From: Bugula neritina
Lineage: Eukaryota; Bryozoa; Gymnolaemata; Cheilostomatida; Bugulidae
DNA: 64,000 nt
Direction: 5' to 3'
NCBI GenBank assembly: GCA_964035545.1
Contig: OZ037767.1
Location: 29,431,628-29,495,627 of the forward strand
Made by a program: the position numbers and the translations under genes. Below the pieces are notes generated by a model that saw only the letters and a list, made by a program, of their open reading frames with translations, did no database searches and had not been told where the DNA came from. Position 1 is the stretch's first letter. Each line of letters begins with the position of its first letter. Shown piece after piece: positions 25,621-46,217 of this stretch.

Positions 25621-27829
25621 TTATCTAGGATACACTCCTGTCATGTTCTTCACAATAGTCCACATACTCTGCATGCCACCATTGAGGAAACCTGCAACAT
25701 ACAGTCCTCTAAAAAACTAACAGATACTACTGCTGTCTTCTACTTGATTTTATATAACTCAACTACAAAATTTGTCAATGGAGATGAAACAAAAAAGTTT
25801 AAAAACATTTGCAGAACCTTGTTGTGGTGATGGTAACTGAAAGAAGCATTCCTTAATATTTAAAAATAGAAAAATTCATGGAAAGATATAATCAACAGCC
25901 AATACATAACATAGCTATTTAATTCTCATTTATACCTTCCACAGTAAGCTAATTATCAACACAAAGCCTATCAAATACATCTAATAGAGAAAGAAAAGTT
26001 AGTAGTAAAAGGCTGACAAACCTGCAGTAAAATCTTTAGTGAGTGACAGCGTGGAGACCACAACTCCGAGATCTTCAAACCGTTGCTGAATGAACCTTGA
26101 TGTCTCCGTCAGGTCTTCAGATTTATCTTGTAGCATAAAGAGCTCAGCAGTCTACAAAATTTACACAGCAAATGATACACTTTACAGTACATTTCAAACT
26201 ATATGTTTAAAAATGAATGAATATGAATATCCTGTATAGAAATTTAAGTCAGCATCATTCTGCATGTAAGAAATATGTTGATATTCTATTAACTAAAATC
26301 TGGAATTATTTACATATAGTAGAGTGCTAAATGAACCAAAACAAACCTGCAAAAAGCTGCTCAAATCTGCTAAGAAATTCTTTTATTTAAAAAACCCACA
26401 CCTACAGGAACATACAAACAAACTTTCACCAATTGGACAGGACACGATTACCTTATAGATAAAGGCCAGTTCGGCCCGCTTAGAGTACCAACTCATGTCG
26501 TGGGATTTGTCTCCGGCCAAGTACCAGATGTCATCTACTAGCTGACCCAGATTAGTCAGCGCGTCACCGGCAGCACTAGGATGCGTCATCAAACCCATAG
26601 CCTGTGGCCAGGTGCTTTGATAAACTGCCGTCATTCTATACAAAAGGATTTCATGTTATCAGACGCTAATTCTTAGTTTATTCAAAGTTGTAGAATATGA
26701 AAATTAATACATATATCCAAACAAGGAGACGGTTTTCAGTTACCAAGCTTCATCTCATTTCATCAAACTATAAAATACTTCGATGTGGTACAGATTAGAC
26801 AAAAACATTGAAACACAGCTCTTTATTTTAACACAAATCTTTCACAGCGGCTGGAGTGTTTTAACTTACACCACATTAATGGAATTATGTAATATGTATT
26901 GTGTATTAAGCATTGTGATAATATTTCAAGAGTGCGTTTTTTGACCCTCTTTGATTTGTAGGCCAAAATCTAGATTTCAAATCATACTAATAGAAAAAAA
27001 CATTTGATGATGAAGGATTTGTAAACTGAGGAATCTAAGTACCTGATTCTACGGTCTACTGCATCCATGATAAATGCTTGTACTGAAGGTTTTGGATTAT
27101 CATCATCACGTAAAGCACGCTCCTGAACTTCTGCTTGCAAACTGTCAAACAGATTCCTATTGGATGATTGGTAGAAGTGAAGAGCTAAGTCCGCCCCTTT
27201 TCGAGGAAACATGCCACTAGCAGAACTCGAGTAGCCACAGCCTTTCGCACCTGAGTAGTTGTGATACTATGGTTAGAGTGAACTAGAGTAACTATGTAAC
27301 CGAATCAGTAGGCCTTTAGAATACGTAATACAGCACATTTGTTCTAGGAGTCAACAATAATCACTGTTTGTTGTGAAGCTATTATGAGCATACAAAATCT
27401 AGTGCTTAGTTTGCCAACAGTTAACAGAACTGCTTAAACTTTTTTTATATTTGTACTTATAGCTGAATAGCAGTTTGGCTAAAAATCAATTTATTAAATA
27501 ATATATCACCAACCTGCTGCAATGGCTTGTTCAGACCATCCCAGCTCTGCCACATGTAACAGTGCTTGATCCAAAATAGAAGACTTCACAGAGTTAACAT
27601 CGATATGATTATCACAATGACTCCCATCATTGTGACTTCCATGCTCAGTATTATTATCACTATAACTATTTTCAACTATCTGCTGCAGGTATGCACTGCT
27701 TCTAGTTTGAGATTTTGTGGCCACATGCAAATATCCTCGACATATACATCCAATTGTTTTATAAAGTGTTGGCACGTGCTTGATAGATCTTGTTGTACGA
27801 ACAAGCAGTCTGGGACTTGGACGAAACAT
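25621..27829 (-). CDS. COQ9: Ubiquinone biosynthesis protein COQ9, mitochondrial
   Basis: Five exons: 27829-27514, 27250-27043, 26635-26452, 26151-26022 and 25691-25621 (TAA), all in phase, 302 residues, within the usual COQ9 size. COQ9 is a lipid-binding protein of the mitochondrial inner membrane that presents coenzyme Q intermediates to the hydroxylase COQ7. The N-terminus (MFRPSPRLLVRTTRSIKHV) is Arg-rich without acids, as in a mitochondrial presequence. Family blocks are clear: the helix LLHVAELGWSEQAIAAGAK, the GMFPRKGADLALHFY region, and the C-terminal signature DIWYLAGDKSHDMSWYSKRA plus LAFIYKTAELFMLQD. The ending GVYPR is short. It is divergent from the V-ATPase B gene, with 1.2 kb between the two start codons. 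Confidence 0.95.
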
Positions 27830-28860
27830 AGCTATATAAGCGTCTTTATTGTGGGTGTCGGGTGTAGTTCTAATTGGTTAGTAATAGTTCAACTATCACT
27901 ACAACTGTAATGGATATATGCACTAGTGACTGGCTGTGATCACTATGAGTGAGTGTTGACTGTTGGAGTTGTCATCACATTAAGCAAATATTGAACTCCT
28001 CTGGTCAGGAAGAATAATGCCGCCTTAAACTGCAAGTAAAAGTACAAAGTAACTATGAACATATGAAAGCGAGTAACATCAAGCTTGCAGTAAAATAAAT
28101 CTTAGGTCCAGAACCCAAAACAAAAGCAAAGATTAACATTAGTTTTAGGAGTCTTATCTAATACTGAAGCTGTGACTTTAAGATAACCTTACACTTAGTT
28201 TGAGCAACTTGTGGATATATTTTATTATTTCTATTAATATAAATATAATTATTATTATAAATAATTATATAAAATTGAATATAAGTCAAAATATAACAAT
28301 AGTTATTAATATAAAAAATATAAAGGTAAATAATAATATCAGAATATAAATGATAATTAATTGTTACTATGAGTATCATATCATAATTAATATGAATATG
28401 AATTTGGTTATCATTATTAATATCATAATGATAATAATTATAATTACTATAAAATTATTATTAAATGTCACTTTAAGTTTATAATACTGATTATGTCTAT
28501 ATTAATGATGCTATGTAGCTGAACTTAATTATAATGATAATGAGTTAATGCTGTGCTCATGCTGATGAACATAGAACATAATACATACTAGAAAATTAGG
28601 ATATTATAATTATTAGTAAATAAGTAATATTCATATTGATATTCAAAATCAATTTCAATCAACATCATGATCATAATCATCATATAATGACTACAATTAA
28701 ACAAGTGCTAATTTAAATAACACTAACACCAAAAATACCAGCCCAACAATAATTTAAATTATAATGACCATGATAATACTACTAATTATAATGACTGTCA
28801 TAATAATATCAATATTAATATGAACATGACCTTGGAGTTGGCTATGTTATGTAAAGTTCT
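27830..28860. other. Divergent intergenic region with AT-rich simple sequence
   Basis: Between COQ9 and V-ATPase B. From about 28200 to 28830 the sequence is a cryptic simple repeat of ATAAT/TAATAA-type units. Open frames in it are low-complexity Ile/Tyr/Asn and are not genes. Confidence 0.6.
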
Positions 28861-28870
28861 CGATGTTATT

Positions 28871-28956
28871 ACCGGAAATTAATACCGACCTTGACCAGAA
28901 GCTTCACAAACTTATCACATGACATTTGCTGTTTCCTGTTAGTCACATGACGTGAC
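28871..28956. promoter_or_regulatory. Candidate V-ATPase B promoter: two M-box-like E-boxes and an ETS-like site
   Basis: TCACATGAC at 28915-28923 and GTCACATGAC at 28942-28951 lie 60-95 bp before the start codon, with ACCGGAAATT (ETS-like) at 28871-28880. TCACATGA is the M-box bound by MITF/TFE factors and differs by one base from the CLEAR element GTCACGTGAC. V-ATPase genes are established CLEAR/MITF targets in animals; use here is inference. Confidence 0.5.
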
Positions 28957-29008
28957 TGGAGAGAGTTTTAACTGATCTACAATAGCATAGTGCAAGTGGA
29001 AACCCAAA

Positions 29009-34448
<5,440 letters not shown>

Positions 34449-34778
34449 ACCTACTATCTATTCCTTAATCTATTCTACTTTTTATTACTTGATGTTTTCG
34501 AGCATCTCTTTTGCAAGCTTTGTTACATCAGTGCCAAAGGATCAGCGACAGTTTGTGCTGCGTGTTATATCTATCTAGTTCATTCCATAGAACTATTAGT
34601 TTCTCAATTGGCCGGCTGTACAAATTTCTACACTAGTAATGATGTATTTTGTAGTACATGTGAACCAATTTGTATTGGTACTTGCACATAGTTAATATTT
34701 GTTGAAAACCTTGGAGTCATTACCATATTTTTGAATGTGCAATTTTATTTTAAATGTTATTTATGGGTAAGACAGTTA

Positions 34779-34784
34779 AATAAA
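34779..34784 (+). terminator. Polyadenylation signal of the V-ATPase gene
   Basis: AATAAA about 330 bp after the stop, in AT-rich 3' UTR. Confidence 0.6.
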
Positions 34785-35431
34785 ATAATATATATAAGAA
34801 AATAAATTGTATCAAAATATTTCTTTTGACTTGTAAGTTTGTATAAAGTAAAACCAAATAACCTGACGTTGACACCATAGTGTGCTGGAAAGTAGATATG
34901 CCAGTGTAAATTACTAGTTTCCATTTATATCTTTTCCATTATTCTTTAAAATGGATCTAAAAATAGATTACAAAGTTATATAATGTCATACATGATGCTA
35001 GACTCATAAAATTGGATTTGCTCTAAGGCATATCACTGCTACACTGCAATACTAATATTGTACTGAATAATTTATCACATTTTTTTTATTCAATAGAACA
35101 CACAGCCTTACTAGCTAGTTATAAAGCTACCTCTGCAGATTGAAGGCTAATAATTTTAGATCGTATCTATTTTGTTAGCATTTTCTTTTATGCTGCTTAC
35201 AGTACCTCGTCAAGAGGAGACAACTTGAATACATAATCTTGAATACTGACTGTATTGGGTGATGCCTTATCATATTGCTAACAAATAGTGGCAGCCAGAA
35301 GGTGTAAAAACAAGTCTAATAACTGTGTTTGAATGATATCAGTGAAAAAACAAGTTTGTCTAAGTTTTAAGTCTAAATGGGTTAACTGTCATTTTCACTA
35401 GGATTGGCTCACTCAGTAGAGGGGAGACAAC
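34785..35431. other. Convergent 3' flank
   Basis: Between V-ATPase B (+) and the ion-channel gene (-). No additional exon is convincing. A short frame near 35195-35235 on the minus strand (ending LSPLDEVL) is noted but not supported. Confidence 0.4.
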
Positions 35432-38400
35432 TTACAATATTTCTGCCAAGATAAGATCCTGGTTCCTTTGCCTGTTTCTGATAGACCGAGCACTCAGGTC
35501 CACGTCGTGTAACTGGAGCTGTATCTTGTTGATTAGTTTGTTGGTGTCTTCTTTATTTCCCATCTCATTCTCATATACCCTCAACTCCTCGTTCTCTATC
35601 TTCTCACTTTTTGTGTAGTGCTTGCAATGAAGTCTCTATAATGAATACATGTTGTAACGAATAATCCTGAATATATGGGCAAAAATCGGTATTGTATGCA
35701 ATAAAATTGTGCTATCTGTAAATAAAACGCAAATAAAAAGCAGAAATATTTTATACAAGTAAAGTACAGCTATGGCTTTGCCTTATAGAGCAGTAAATTT
35801 TATCCAACAGTAAATTAATTTACATTTTACTAATTTTGTACTCTTACAAATAAAATTGTAACGCATACAACTTTCACACCTGACAGCCAAAAGGCACACC
35901 ATTGACTTCCACCCTAGACACGATCCAAGCCCTGTTGAGGTAGACCTCAAGCTGTGCATTTCTTCTCATGGATTCGTAAGTGTCTGACAGTTGGGCAATG
36001 AGAATGTTCATTAACATCACCATGCAGACGAACAGGAAAGCTAGGAATAGTATTGTAGCGTACCACCTGCAAATTATACAATGATCAAATACACGTTTTT
36101 AAATATTATTTATTTCAGAATCATTTCACATAGATAGTCTGAAAACATTATAGTTTATAGAAATTTAATTATTCTTGGCAGTTGTTTTAAAGTATTTACT
36201 TAACTTTTTAACTTTACTTAACATTTTAGTGTGGTGATTAAAGTGGTAAGCTACTTTCACTCATTTGATTAAACTTTATTTTCTAAGAACTTCAATCAAC
36301 AGTAGTTAAAAGTAGACAGGTGTTAGTTTGCTTTGAACGTATAAACAGATTATATATAAGTATAACTGCAAATTAAAACCTATTTAAGTAATGTCTGTAT
36401 AATGCCTTAATTTTATGAAGAACCAGATTGAGTTCATGAGATAAAGCTGTGCTAGTTGAGATCACTGATGCAATACTGAGGTGTGGTTTGGCAGGTATTC
36501 AAAGCATCTACTGACATGCTTATACTCACCCATACACATGGCCTTGATCATTGAAATACTCTAGAACTGGACCTTGTTCAACCAGTACCCGGGAAGAAGT
36601 TAGCAATATGTTCCAAAAGTCACTGCAAAAATATTATCACATTAAAAACCAGGCATTTAAAAACTATTTTATACTTCCAATTGATCAAAAATAATAAATT
36701 TTACAAATACAGCTGTATAACTTGATACAGCAAAATAGCCAAAAATGCTATTTTTATGAACCTTAAAAGCTTTATATAGGCTGCTCTATATTTTGAATAT
36801 TAAGCTATATTAGATACATTAAAATGTTCATTACTTTACGCAAACCTGGTTCGTATGTTGTTGGTAGATGCAAGCGTGCCGTCTAGCCTCAGTGCCATAG
36901 CAAAGCTGCCACTAAATGCCAACATGATAATGAAAAACATTATCAGGAAGTCTACAAACTCCTTGGTAGCCATTCTAAATATAATCTGGGAGTATGCCCT
37001 CTGCCTCCTACAAAATGTTCAGTAAAAGAGAAGACAACTCACAGCTATTACACTATAATATGATAATATTTTGTTTATTATTCACACCTGTGATGAACTA
37101 CAGTGCAAGTAGAATGTTTTCAAATTTGCAAAAACAAAACTTTGACTTCTAATGATTTTTTTCAATAAACACATCATTCAAGTTACAAGGTTTGACTACA
37201 TCACGTATTTATACCTGAAGATAGCAGAATACTGGAATATTTTGAGTACAGAGAGAAGATAGCCTGCGGAGTAAACCCCCCATTGAGCCGGTAAGTCTAG
37301 CATCCTTAGTGGCACTACCAGAATCAACAGTATCGCACCCACTAAGTCTACATAGTTAAACACATCTAGAAAGTAGTCTTTCCTCAACCTAAAATTCAAT
37401 AAATTGGTTAAAAAATACAAGACTGTTTTATGAAATTATATTCTATAAATGATAATTTGCCTTCATAAATATGCAGTGTGCGGAAATGCTTTATTTAAGT
37501 ATTTTAAACAACAAAGTAACTAATAAACTTACTAAATAAAATAAAAAATAGGGGTCGTTTACTTAATTTAGTACATGCTGAAAATCTCCAGTTTTTAACT
37601 ATTCTTTATAATTTAGCTGCTAATGAACATGGGTTTTTGCACAAAACTAGTAAAATATCAATAAATACACCTAAATAATCAAAGTTCTTTTTAATTTTGC
37701 TTGATTTCCCATGTTTTTTCCAAATTATTCAGCTAATTTCGATTGCGGATCATTATGATTTTTTCGTAACGATCCGCAATCCAAATTAGTAATACAATGC
37801 ATCGGCTATAGCTGATGCATTGTATTACTTTGCTTCACTTTTAGTCTGTATTAAATAAAAGTAAGATAATATAAAAATACTCAATTTTGTAACCGAACAT
37901 ACTTGAATGCCTCCATGGCTTCCTGTAGCAAAGTACTGACTATGAAGATTAGCACCATGACTTCGCACACAGCTCTAGAGACATCTGCGGCACTGCTCAG
38001 ACTATATGTCTTTGGGTTTGGTGCATTCAGAGCGAGGATAACTGACGCTGTTAGGAAGCATAATGCTATTATATAGCTTATGCCACTTGCACTGTAAAAA
38101 AATAACTTATATGCAGGTAAAGCTTGGAGTAAAGTTACCATTCAAACAAGTATATTATAGGATTGGTAAAAATGTTTTTAAGAATAGAATGCTTTCACTT
38201 TAAGCTGTCAAGGGTATAGTGCATAATAGACAGTTAATGCAGTGTTCCAAAGATTAGTGATTTGTAAATGAAGACTTACATAAATCTGTTTCTGGCGTAT
38301 TTGACCCACTTTCTCCGCACCAAAAGTCTTACAGCAGGATGACTAATGTATTCCTACAAACAAACAATAGTACTATATGATGGTCAATTAAAAAGTATAA

Positions 38401-41400
38401 ATTTTATTTAAGACACGTTCTTCAAGTTTGACCATAGTGAAAAATTTAAATATGTGTTTGTTTGCCCGTAAGCTTGCCGATTATTTAGACATTTCTGAGC
38501 AAACTATATCAGTAGTTTTGCTTATGAATGCATCCAAGCGTATTGAATGAGGACCTTTCCCTACGGGTAGGTTTTACATTCACACAATTGAATTAGGAAT
38601 TAAAATGCTGTATCTCTGTTTACATTACCATAAAATAATTTCTGTTATACTGCAACATATTCACACTGCATAGACCTAAATTTTCAACATAATATACTAC
38701 ACATTGTTACACCCCTGTAGAGTTGTCTCCTTCATGTTGGGTTACTATACTACAGTACTTTAGACTACCTGGTCGCCTGTTTGCGTAATCAGTTGGAGAC
38801 ATGTTTTGCTATTTGTTTTGAAGTTGGCGCTGTCAGGTGTTTCGCCTTCACTGTCAGCTTCAAGCAGATTATAGTAGACTATAGACTTAGACGATGTCCA
38901 ACCCACCGTGTCAATTAGACTGTCCAGAACTGCTTTCACCGAGAGCTATAAGGATTAGTCAAAAGTGTAACATAGGTACAATATGATGACCTAATAAATG
39001 TGTATCATTTCATAATTGATAAACAGGCAGAATAAATGTTTACATGTCACAAGATTCACTTTCACTGTGTCACTGCCTAAAACCATATCAGGGTAGTAAT
39101 GGAAAGATTTTGTCAGCCTATTCTCTTTAATTTTCTGCACTAGATTTTGTTTGGGGCCAGCGTTGAAATTCTCAGAAAAGCATATCTTCTTTCATTGCAT
39201 CTTTATTTAGAACATGGGCTTTTCTAATTTTTCCATTACTGCACCTACTACCTTCACAAAACTGTGTAAACATAAAAAATGAAACAATTATTACACAACT
39301 ATTTTGCAATTTTTAGTAAGCACACACCAGTAAGTAATATGACCAAAATGATTCTATTAAGTTATTCATTTGTTTTTATACTCAATATCTAAAATAAAAC
39401 TGCCAGTTTAATCTCAACAAAATAATACATAAAATGTAAATTCTGAGACCTTCCAATGCAACAACTAAAACACTATAAGTTTGAAGTTGAGTTTTGAAAT
39501 GGTGTCCATCTCATAATTTTACCAAACTTAAAAACAATTCATCTCATTTACAGTTCAACTGAATCAATAATTACTGAAATAATCAGAAGTTTTAATAAAC
39601 AGCTGGTAGTATAGAGGTTCAAAATGGAAAGCATACACAAGCAATCAATCATAATATTATAATACCGAATTGTTTTAAAAATGTAAAATGCAAACAGCCA
39701 TTGAAATGCCATTACACTTGTTACCTTCATAGATTTGTCCTTAACCAGGCTGTGTAGAGAATAAATAGATGTGTCCACACCATGACGGTGGGAGAAAAGC
39801 TCTCTTATCCTGAAACAAGAGAAAGATTCATCAATTCTTCAACACTGCTGCTTCATGCTGTTTTGCATGTTAATGAATTTATCTACAGCTAAAGAATTTA
39901 ATAGTTTTGTATTCTTACAACATGTTAGAAATTAAATACTAAGTTCTAAAATAAAGCTGGAACAGTGCATCTCTGTTTCAATAAAGTTGTTAAAAGTTAT
40001 AAAATAGAATTACTCTATTTTTAAATCATCAGGCTAGTATTGCCTTTATATCTATTATAATATACCTATTAGAGCTTTGCTGAATAAAGCAAATGCGTGG
40101 GAATAAAAATCCCCTAAACTAAAGTATAGTTAGAGTTATCCTATTATATATTCAATGCCTTGAAACATAATAAATTATGTTGTACTCCTTTTTACTTTAG
40201 ATATACATTATTTAGAGACTGAGATCAACTAAAATTAGAAATAAAGTACAGCTTTATAACAATATCAAGTTACATTATCAACCCTGTGGCTCCAGTGCTA
40301 GTTAATTGTATATAGATTGGTGTAATGTAGGTATGCATTATGACAACTTTGCACTATATGTTATGTGCAGGCATAGCTTAGCAACCTTGTTGAATAATAG
40401 ACCAACCTAGATAGCAAATATTTGGTTACAGGAAAGAGAACATACTGATTACATTGTAACCACCCACTACATGCTAAAGCACCTATTGCTATCTCAAGCC
40501 ATATGCATGCTTATATACCAGGTTGATTAAGTCAACTAGGATTTTCAAATTGTTATAAGCAGCAAATATAGCTAGGTGGTGCTGCCATGCAAACCTTAGG
40601 AATTCAAAAAAGTATGATTTTATAAACATTAAGCTATAGTAAAGAACAGAGAAGACCTTACAGCTTTAGAGACAAATAAGGAAAGTCAATGTTATTTAAA
40701 CTAGAAGCTACAGCTACTACCCAGCAAGAACAATAGTTGAATGTTTGTTTTGACATCAACTCAGGCCTACACCAGCTTCTTTAGCAAAAGAACACGTTCA
40801 GAGGTTCAGAATAAATGCTACTATACCTAAAACCTATCAAAATGATACCTGTAGAAGCACACCTGTTTTGTCTAGACTTACACATTTGATTTGGTGGAAT
40901 GTATCAAAGTTGCTGCTAGCCTATCGTTCTTGTTCTGTAGAGCTATGCTAAGCGGTGACATCCCTTCAATATCAACTCGTGTGGCAGACGCCCCAAACTC
41001 TATGAGTATTTCTCCAACAGCTATGAAGCCTCTTTTGGCAGCATAGTGTAGCGGAGTTCTAGTATTGTTATCTATTGTATCAGCGTCGGCTCCTCTGTAC
41101 AGCAGCTTGGTGGTCAGCATCGCTGCCTATAGTAAATAACAACGTCAGCTAAATATTTCACCAATACTGGTAATCAGCATAGCTGCCTGAAGTAAAGAAC
41201 ATCAATTAGTCAGCAGATTGGGTAACTGCAGCTATAATTATAAGCAAATAATATACTTGAGAGACTTTCAGGTTTAAGGAGTTTACTTTCAAGCAACCAC
41301 TGTTTAGTTGGCGTGGAACTTTCTAGAACTGACTACCTGTTGCTAAAGAATTGCTTGATGAGATTGCTGTTAGATCTGAATTTTATGCTGAAAATACTAC

Positions 41401-42677
41401 TATTGGTTTTATATAAGGGCTGAAATGCTTGCAGGTAGAAATTTAAATCCTTCGAAATTCTTTGCTACTTTAGTATAATAAATACGAGTACATTACGCTA
41501 TAAAAATGAGTACATCTGTGCTACAAGTGTAAGTACATATGTACTACAAATATGAGTATAGAAAGGCACAGACCACAGTAACCGATGAGTTAATGTGACC
41601 AGCAATTTACTGTAAACTTACCTTTTCTTCTGGAACTGCTTCTGTAAGTACAGCAAGTAGCGTGTGCTCCAAGTTACCAGAGTATTTGGCTATGAGACGG
41701 TCTATAATCACCTCCACTTCTGCTGCACTCTGACCCAGATGGTACTTCTTCTTCTTTTCTGCTACCTGTAGTGTAAGAAGTTGTTCTCTTATGTGCTTTA
41801 TTAAGACACTCGTACTATACGTTATATACTATTCTGCACATACATATATGTACATTGTAAATTATATGATTTCTGTAATGTTACTATAGTAGGGAGGACA
41901 TGTATAAACAATAATATATCTACATATTATTTTCTTGACTTAATCATACATACAATGGTGCGTCATGCATAAGCAAGCTTATTTCTTTGTACAATATTTT
42001 CATTAAATCTACAACTTGAAGTATCATTTTTACTAGTTGCATTTCATTATTATAGTCATATCAGTAAATAAATTTTAGATATATATTATTACATTTTAGT
42101 TTTCAAATTACAATCAGATTCTAAATTTGATTAGTAAATTAATTAATTAATAAGAAGTGTAAATACATAAATAAATAGTGTATACCAGCTTTTGGAAAGT
42201 ATCTTTGTTGAAGTTTTCATCAAATAGTATTTTGTTCATTTCGTCATAAAGGGAACCATTTACATATTCTGTCAACAGCCCTGTTCCCTTGCCTGCAAAA
42301 TATTAAAAGTCGATAATAATCATGTATTCTACAAATCTCATATGTTAGATACACAACTAAATTGATAATTATGCTCTCTACTCTTCTTATATAAGTTATG
42401 CAATATAGAAAACCTTCCTCCCATAAACATATTTAGATAGTTGTGACAATCTCAATCATGACATAATAAATACTAGAAATACTTTTCAGTATTTGTCAGC
42501 AGTAACATTCTTACTTGTCACATCATAGTCCTCGATGGACCATGATCTGCTAGTTCGGCGCCCAGACATTGCGTCTCTGTCAGGTGGGGATATGTAGTTC
42601 ACGCTTCCAGACTCGCTAACCGAAGACAACTCTAACAATTCTTCTGTAGAAACTCTGTTTTGGAACCCACGCTTCAT
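35432..42677 (-). CDS. Ankyrin-repeat TRP-like cation channel
   Basis: Thirteen exons agree in phase: 42677-42515, 42292-42186, 41765-41622, 41126-40882, 39809-39725, 38945-38769, 38353-38280, 38091-37903, 37388-37215, 37007-36846, 36622-36530, 36066-35880 and 35635-35432 (TAA), giving 667 residues. The N-terminus is Ser-rich and cytosolic. Two to three ankyrin repeats are clear (NNTRTPLHYAAKRGFIAVGE, then EGMSPLSIALQNKNDRLAA). Membrane segments follow: SYIIALCFLTASVILALN, EVMVLIFIVSTLLQ, the VDLVGAILLILVVPL region, DFLIMFFIIMLAF, a pore stretch DFWNILLTSSRVLVEQGP, and a sixth segment ending MLMNILIAQLSDTYE, the usual end of an Ion_trans domain. The charged C-terminus is probably coiled coil. 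The architecture is TRPA/TRPV-like, but the ankyrin set is short and I cannot fix the subfamily. The final TTGTAAGT is both a stop and a possible donor. The ankyrin exon acceptor is duplicated upstream. Confidence 0.85.
37558..37850 (+). repeat. Dispersed AT-rich repeat, copy 2, with two adjacent hairpins
   Basis: The first ~190 bp match copy 1 (1424-1645). The distal part contains two separate palindromes: ATTGCGGATC...GATCCGCAAT (about 37742-37783) and AGTAATACAATGCATC...GATGCATTGTATTACT (about 37789-37830). The first palindrome is absent from copy 1, so it is either an insertion here or a loss there. Confidence 0.68.
41120..41220. repeat. 60-bp tandem duplication spanning the acceptor of the ankyrin exon
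   Basis: On the minus strand the true junction TTTACTATAG|GCAGCGATGCTG (exon start 41126) has an upstream copy TTTACTTCAG|GCAGCTATGCTG (would-be start 41186), and more upstream intron sequence is also shared. The upstream copy has the better polypyrimidine/CAG but reads into TGA after 13 codons. Confidence 0.82.
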
Positions 42678-44589
42678 TCCTTCATAGTTGGCTGTTACAT
42701 TTTATACATCTGTATCCCATACCTTGAGACCTTAACACATATAACAATGTAATAAGCACGTCTGTAGACATGTAGGCTTATATGTGATGCTTATGAAGAG
42801 AATAGACAATCAGTTTTGCTCTACTAATAATATTAAACTTGCGCTGCAAAACAATCAGAAATTAGAAAAAGGTTGCTTATGAGTTAAACATCTAAAAATA
42901 AACAATTCAACAAAGTAGCTGGGAAGAAAATATGACCCAAAACAAAATATGTGATGATTGCCATATCAATCAAATGTTGTGGGGCAAAAACCAGAGACAT
43001 AACAACTCTTAATATGTTCAGTGTATACTATTATGCTATGTGGCATTACACACAGGGGAACTGTAATGATATTCATACACTAAATTATTGGAACAGCAAT
43101 GGTTGGCAGCAAAATATATCATAAATTGGTTACTAAGATACCCAACGCAAATATTAAAATAATATATACTCAAATGTACTATGTTTCAATGTAATATACA
43201 ATGTAATCCACTTAGGTATGATATAGTATACGTAGTAACAATTAACTGTATATACATACTATAGTATGTTAGAATATATACTGTAACGTAATATGGTAGG
43301 CTATTATATACTGTGATATACAGTGGGATAGGTAACATACACTGTGATGAGGTGTGTTGTAATGTAATATACACTGTAATACCCTGTAGCATAATGTGTT
43401 ATACCTTGTAATATACTTTGGCATAATGTAATGTATACTGTAATGCACTTAAGTATGGTGTTACTTAATATTATTGTGTTGAAAAATAATACTTACTCAA
43501 CTGGCTAACTAAAGCTGTGTTAAAGTCAAGGTATAGCTTGTAGAATGAGTAAGAAATGTATTGGCCTAGTTTATAAACTCTTATCTACAGCATACAATAT
43601 ACAATAGATCCACAGTGTATAGAGAGATAAGATGACCTAAGGTATTGCTTGTAGCTTTATGTAGACATGAATATATCTTAGATATGAGCTGGGCAATTAA
43701 GTTAGCTGGCTGACATAATGGCTAAGGTAGGCCTTGGTCATATTTACCTCATCTAGCTGAAGGTAAGGTAAATACTGGTTATACTTACCTAGCCAAGGCT
43801 GAAATAATTACTGACTATACTTACCCGTTCTTTGGCGTTGTTATTGTAACATAGATAAAAGCAAACTATATGTTGCTGCCTATCTACAAGAACTTGTTCC
43901 ATAGCTGTCCAGAAAAACCACATATTACCACCCATGCATCTAATTACATTCAGCAGTTAGTTGAGCTGTTTTGTAAAATAATATTACTAGTAAACATCTT
44001 TTAGGTATAACCAAATTTTCAAAATTACGATAGTACCCGAGAAAATTTCCAACCTATCAAACTTTTCAAATTTTATGAAATTATTAATACAATTCATTTT
44101 TCTTTAGGTCTTAGTATATAATGTTTTTCTATTATCAAGTGTGTGAATACTAGTTAGACATGCCTATTAATTTAAAAAATAACTTTCTAACATAATATTA
44201 TTGTTTTGCTGTATTTTTATAAAAATAAAAAAAGTTCAAGCAATGCTTTCACTTTATTCTCTATAGCCAAAAATACTTTTTAATCTAAAACTAAAAAAAC
44301 TAGTTGGTTTAAGAAATTTGGGGAAGCTTAAGGGTCAGTGAATAGAATGTTTATTTCGTTATATTTTCAGAAGATAAGAGAAATATTTTGTATTATATGT
44401 GTTAGTATATATATTATAGATATATAGATATATATTTGTATGTACATCATGTATATATAAAAATTTTAAACAGATATTGAATATTTCTATTAAAAAAAAC
44501 ATAATAAATCTAAACATGATACATATAGAACAATGTCCATTGGAAACACATTGCGTCTATAAACACTGCATGCTTATATCAACTCATGA
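42678..44589. other. Intergenic region between channel and sulfotransferase genes
   Basis: Contains the channel gene's 5' flank and the sulfotransferase 3' UTR. From about 43180 to 43450 there are degenerate repeats of TGTAATATACACTGTAAT-type units. No coding feature was seen. Confidence 0.5.

Positions 44590-46217
<1,628 letters not shown>

Noticed and set aside
27566-27910. Plus-strand 114-codon frame
   Set aside because: Antisense to COQ9 exon 1; no recognisable domain or splice support.
28158-28379. Minus-strand Ile/Tyr/Asn frame
   Set aside because: Falls in AT-rich simple sequence between COQ9 and V-ATPase B.
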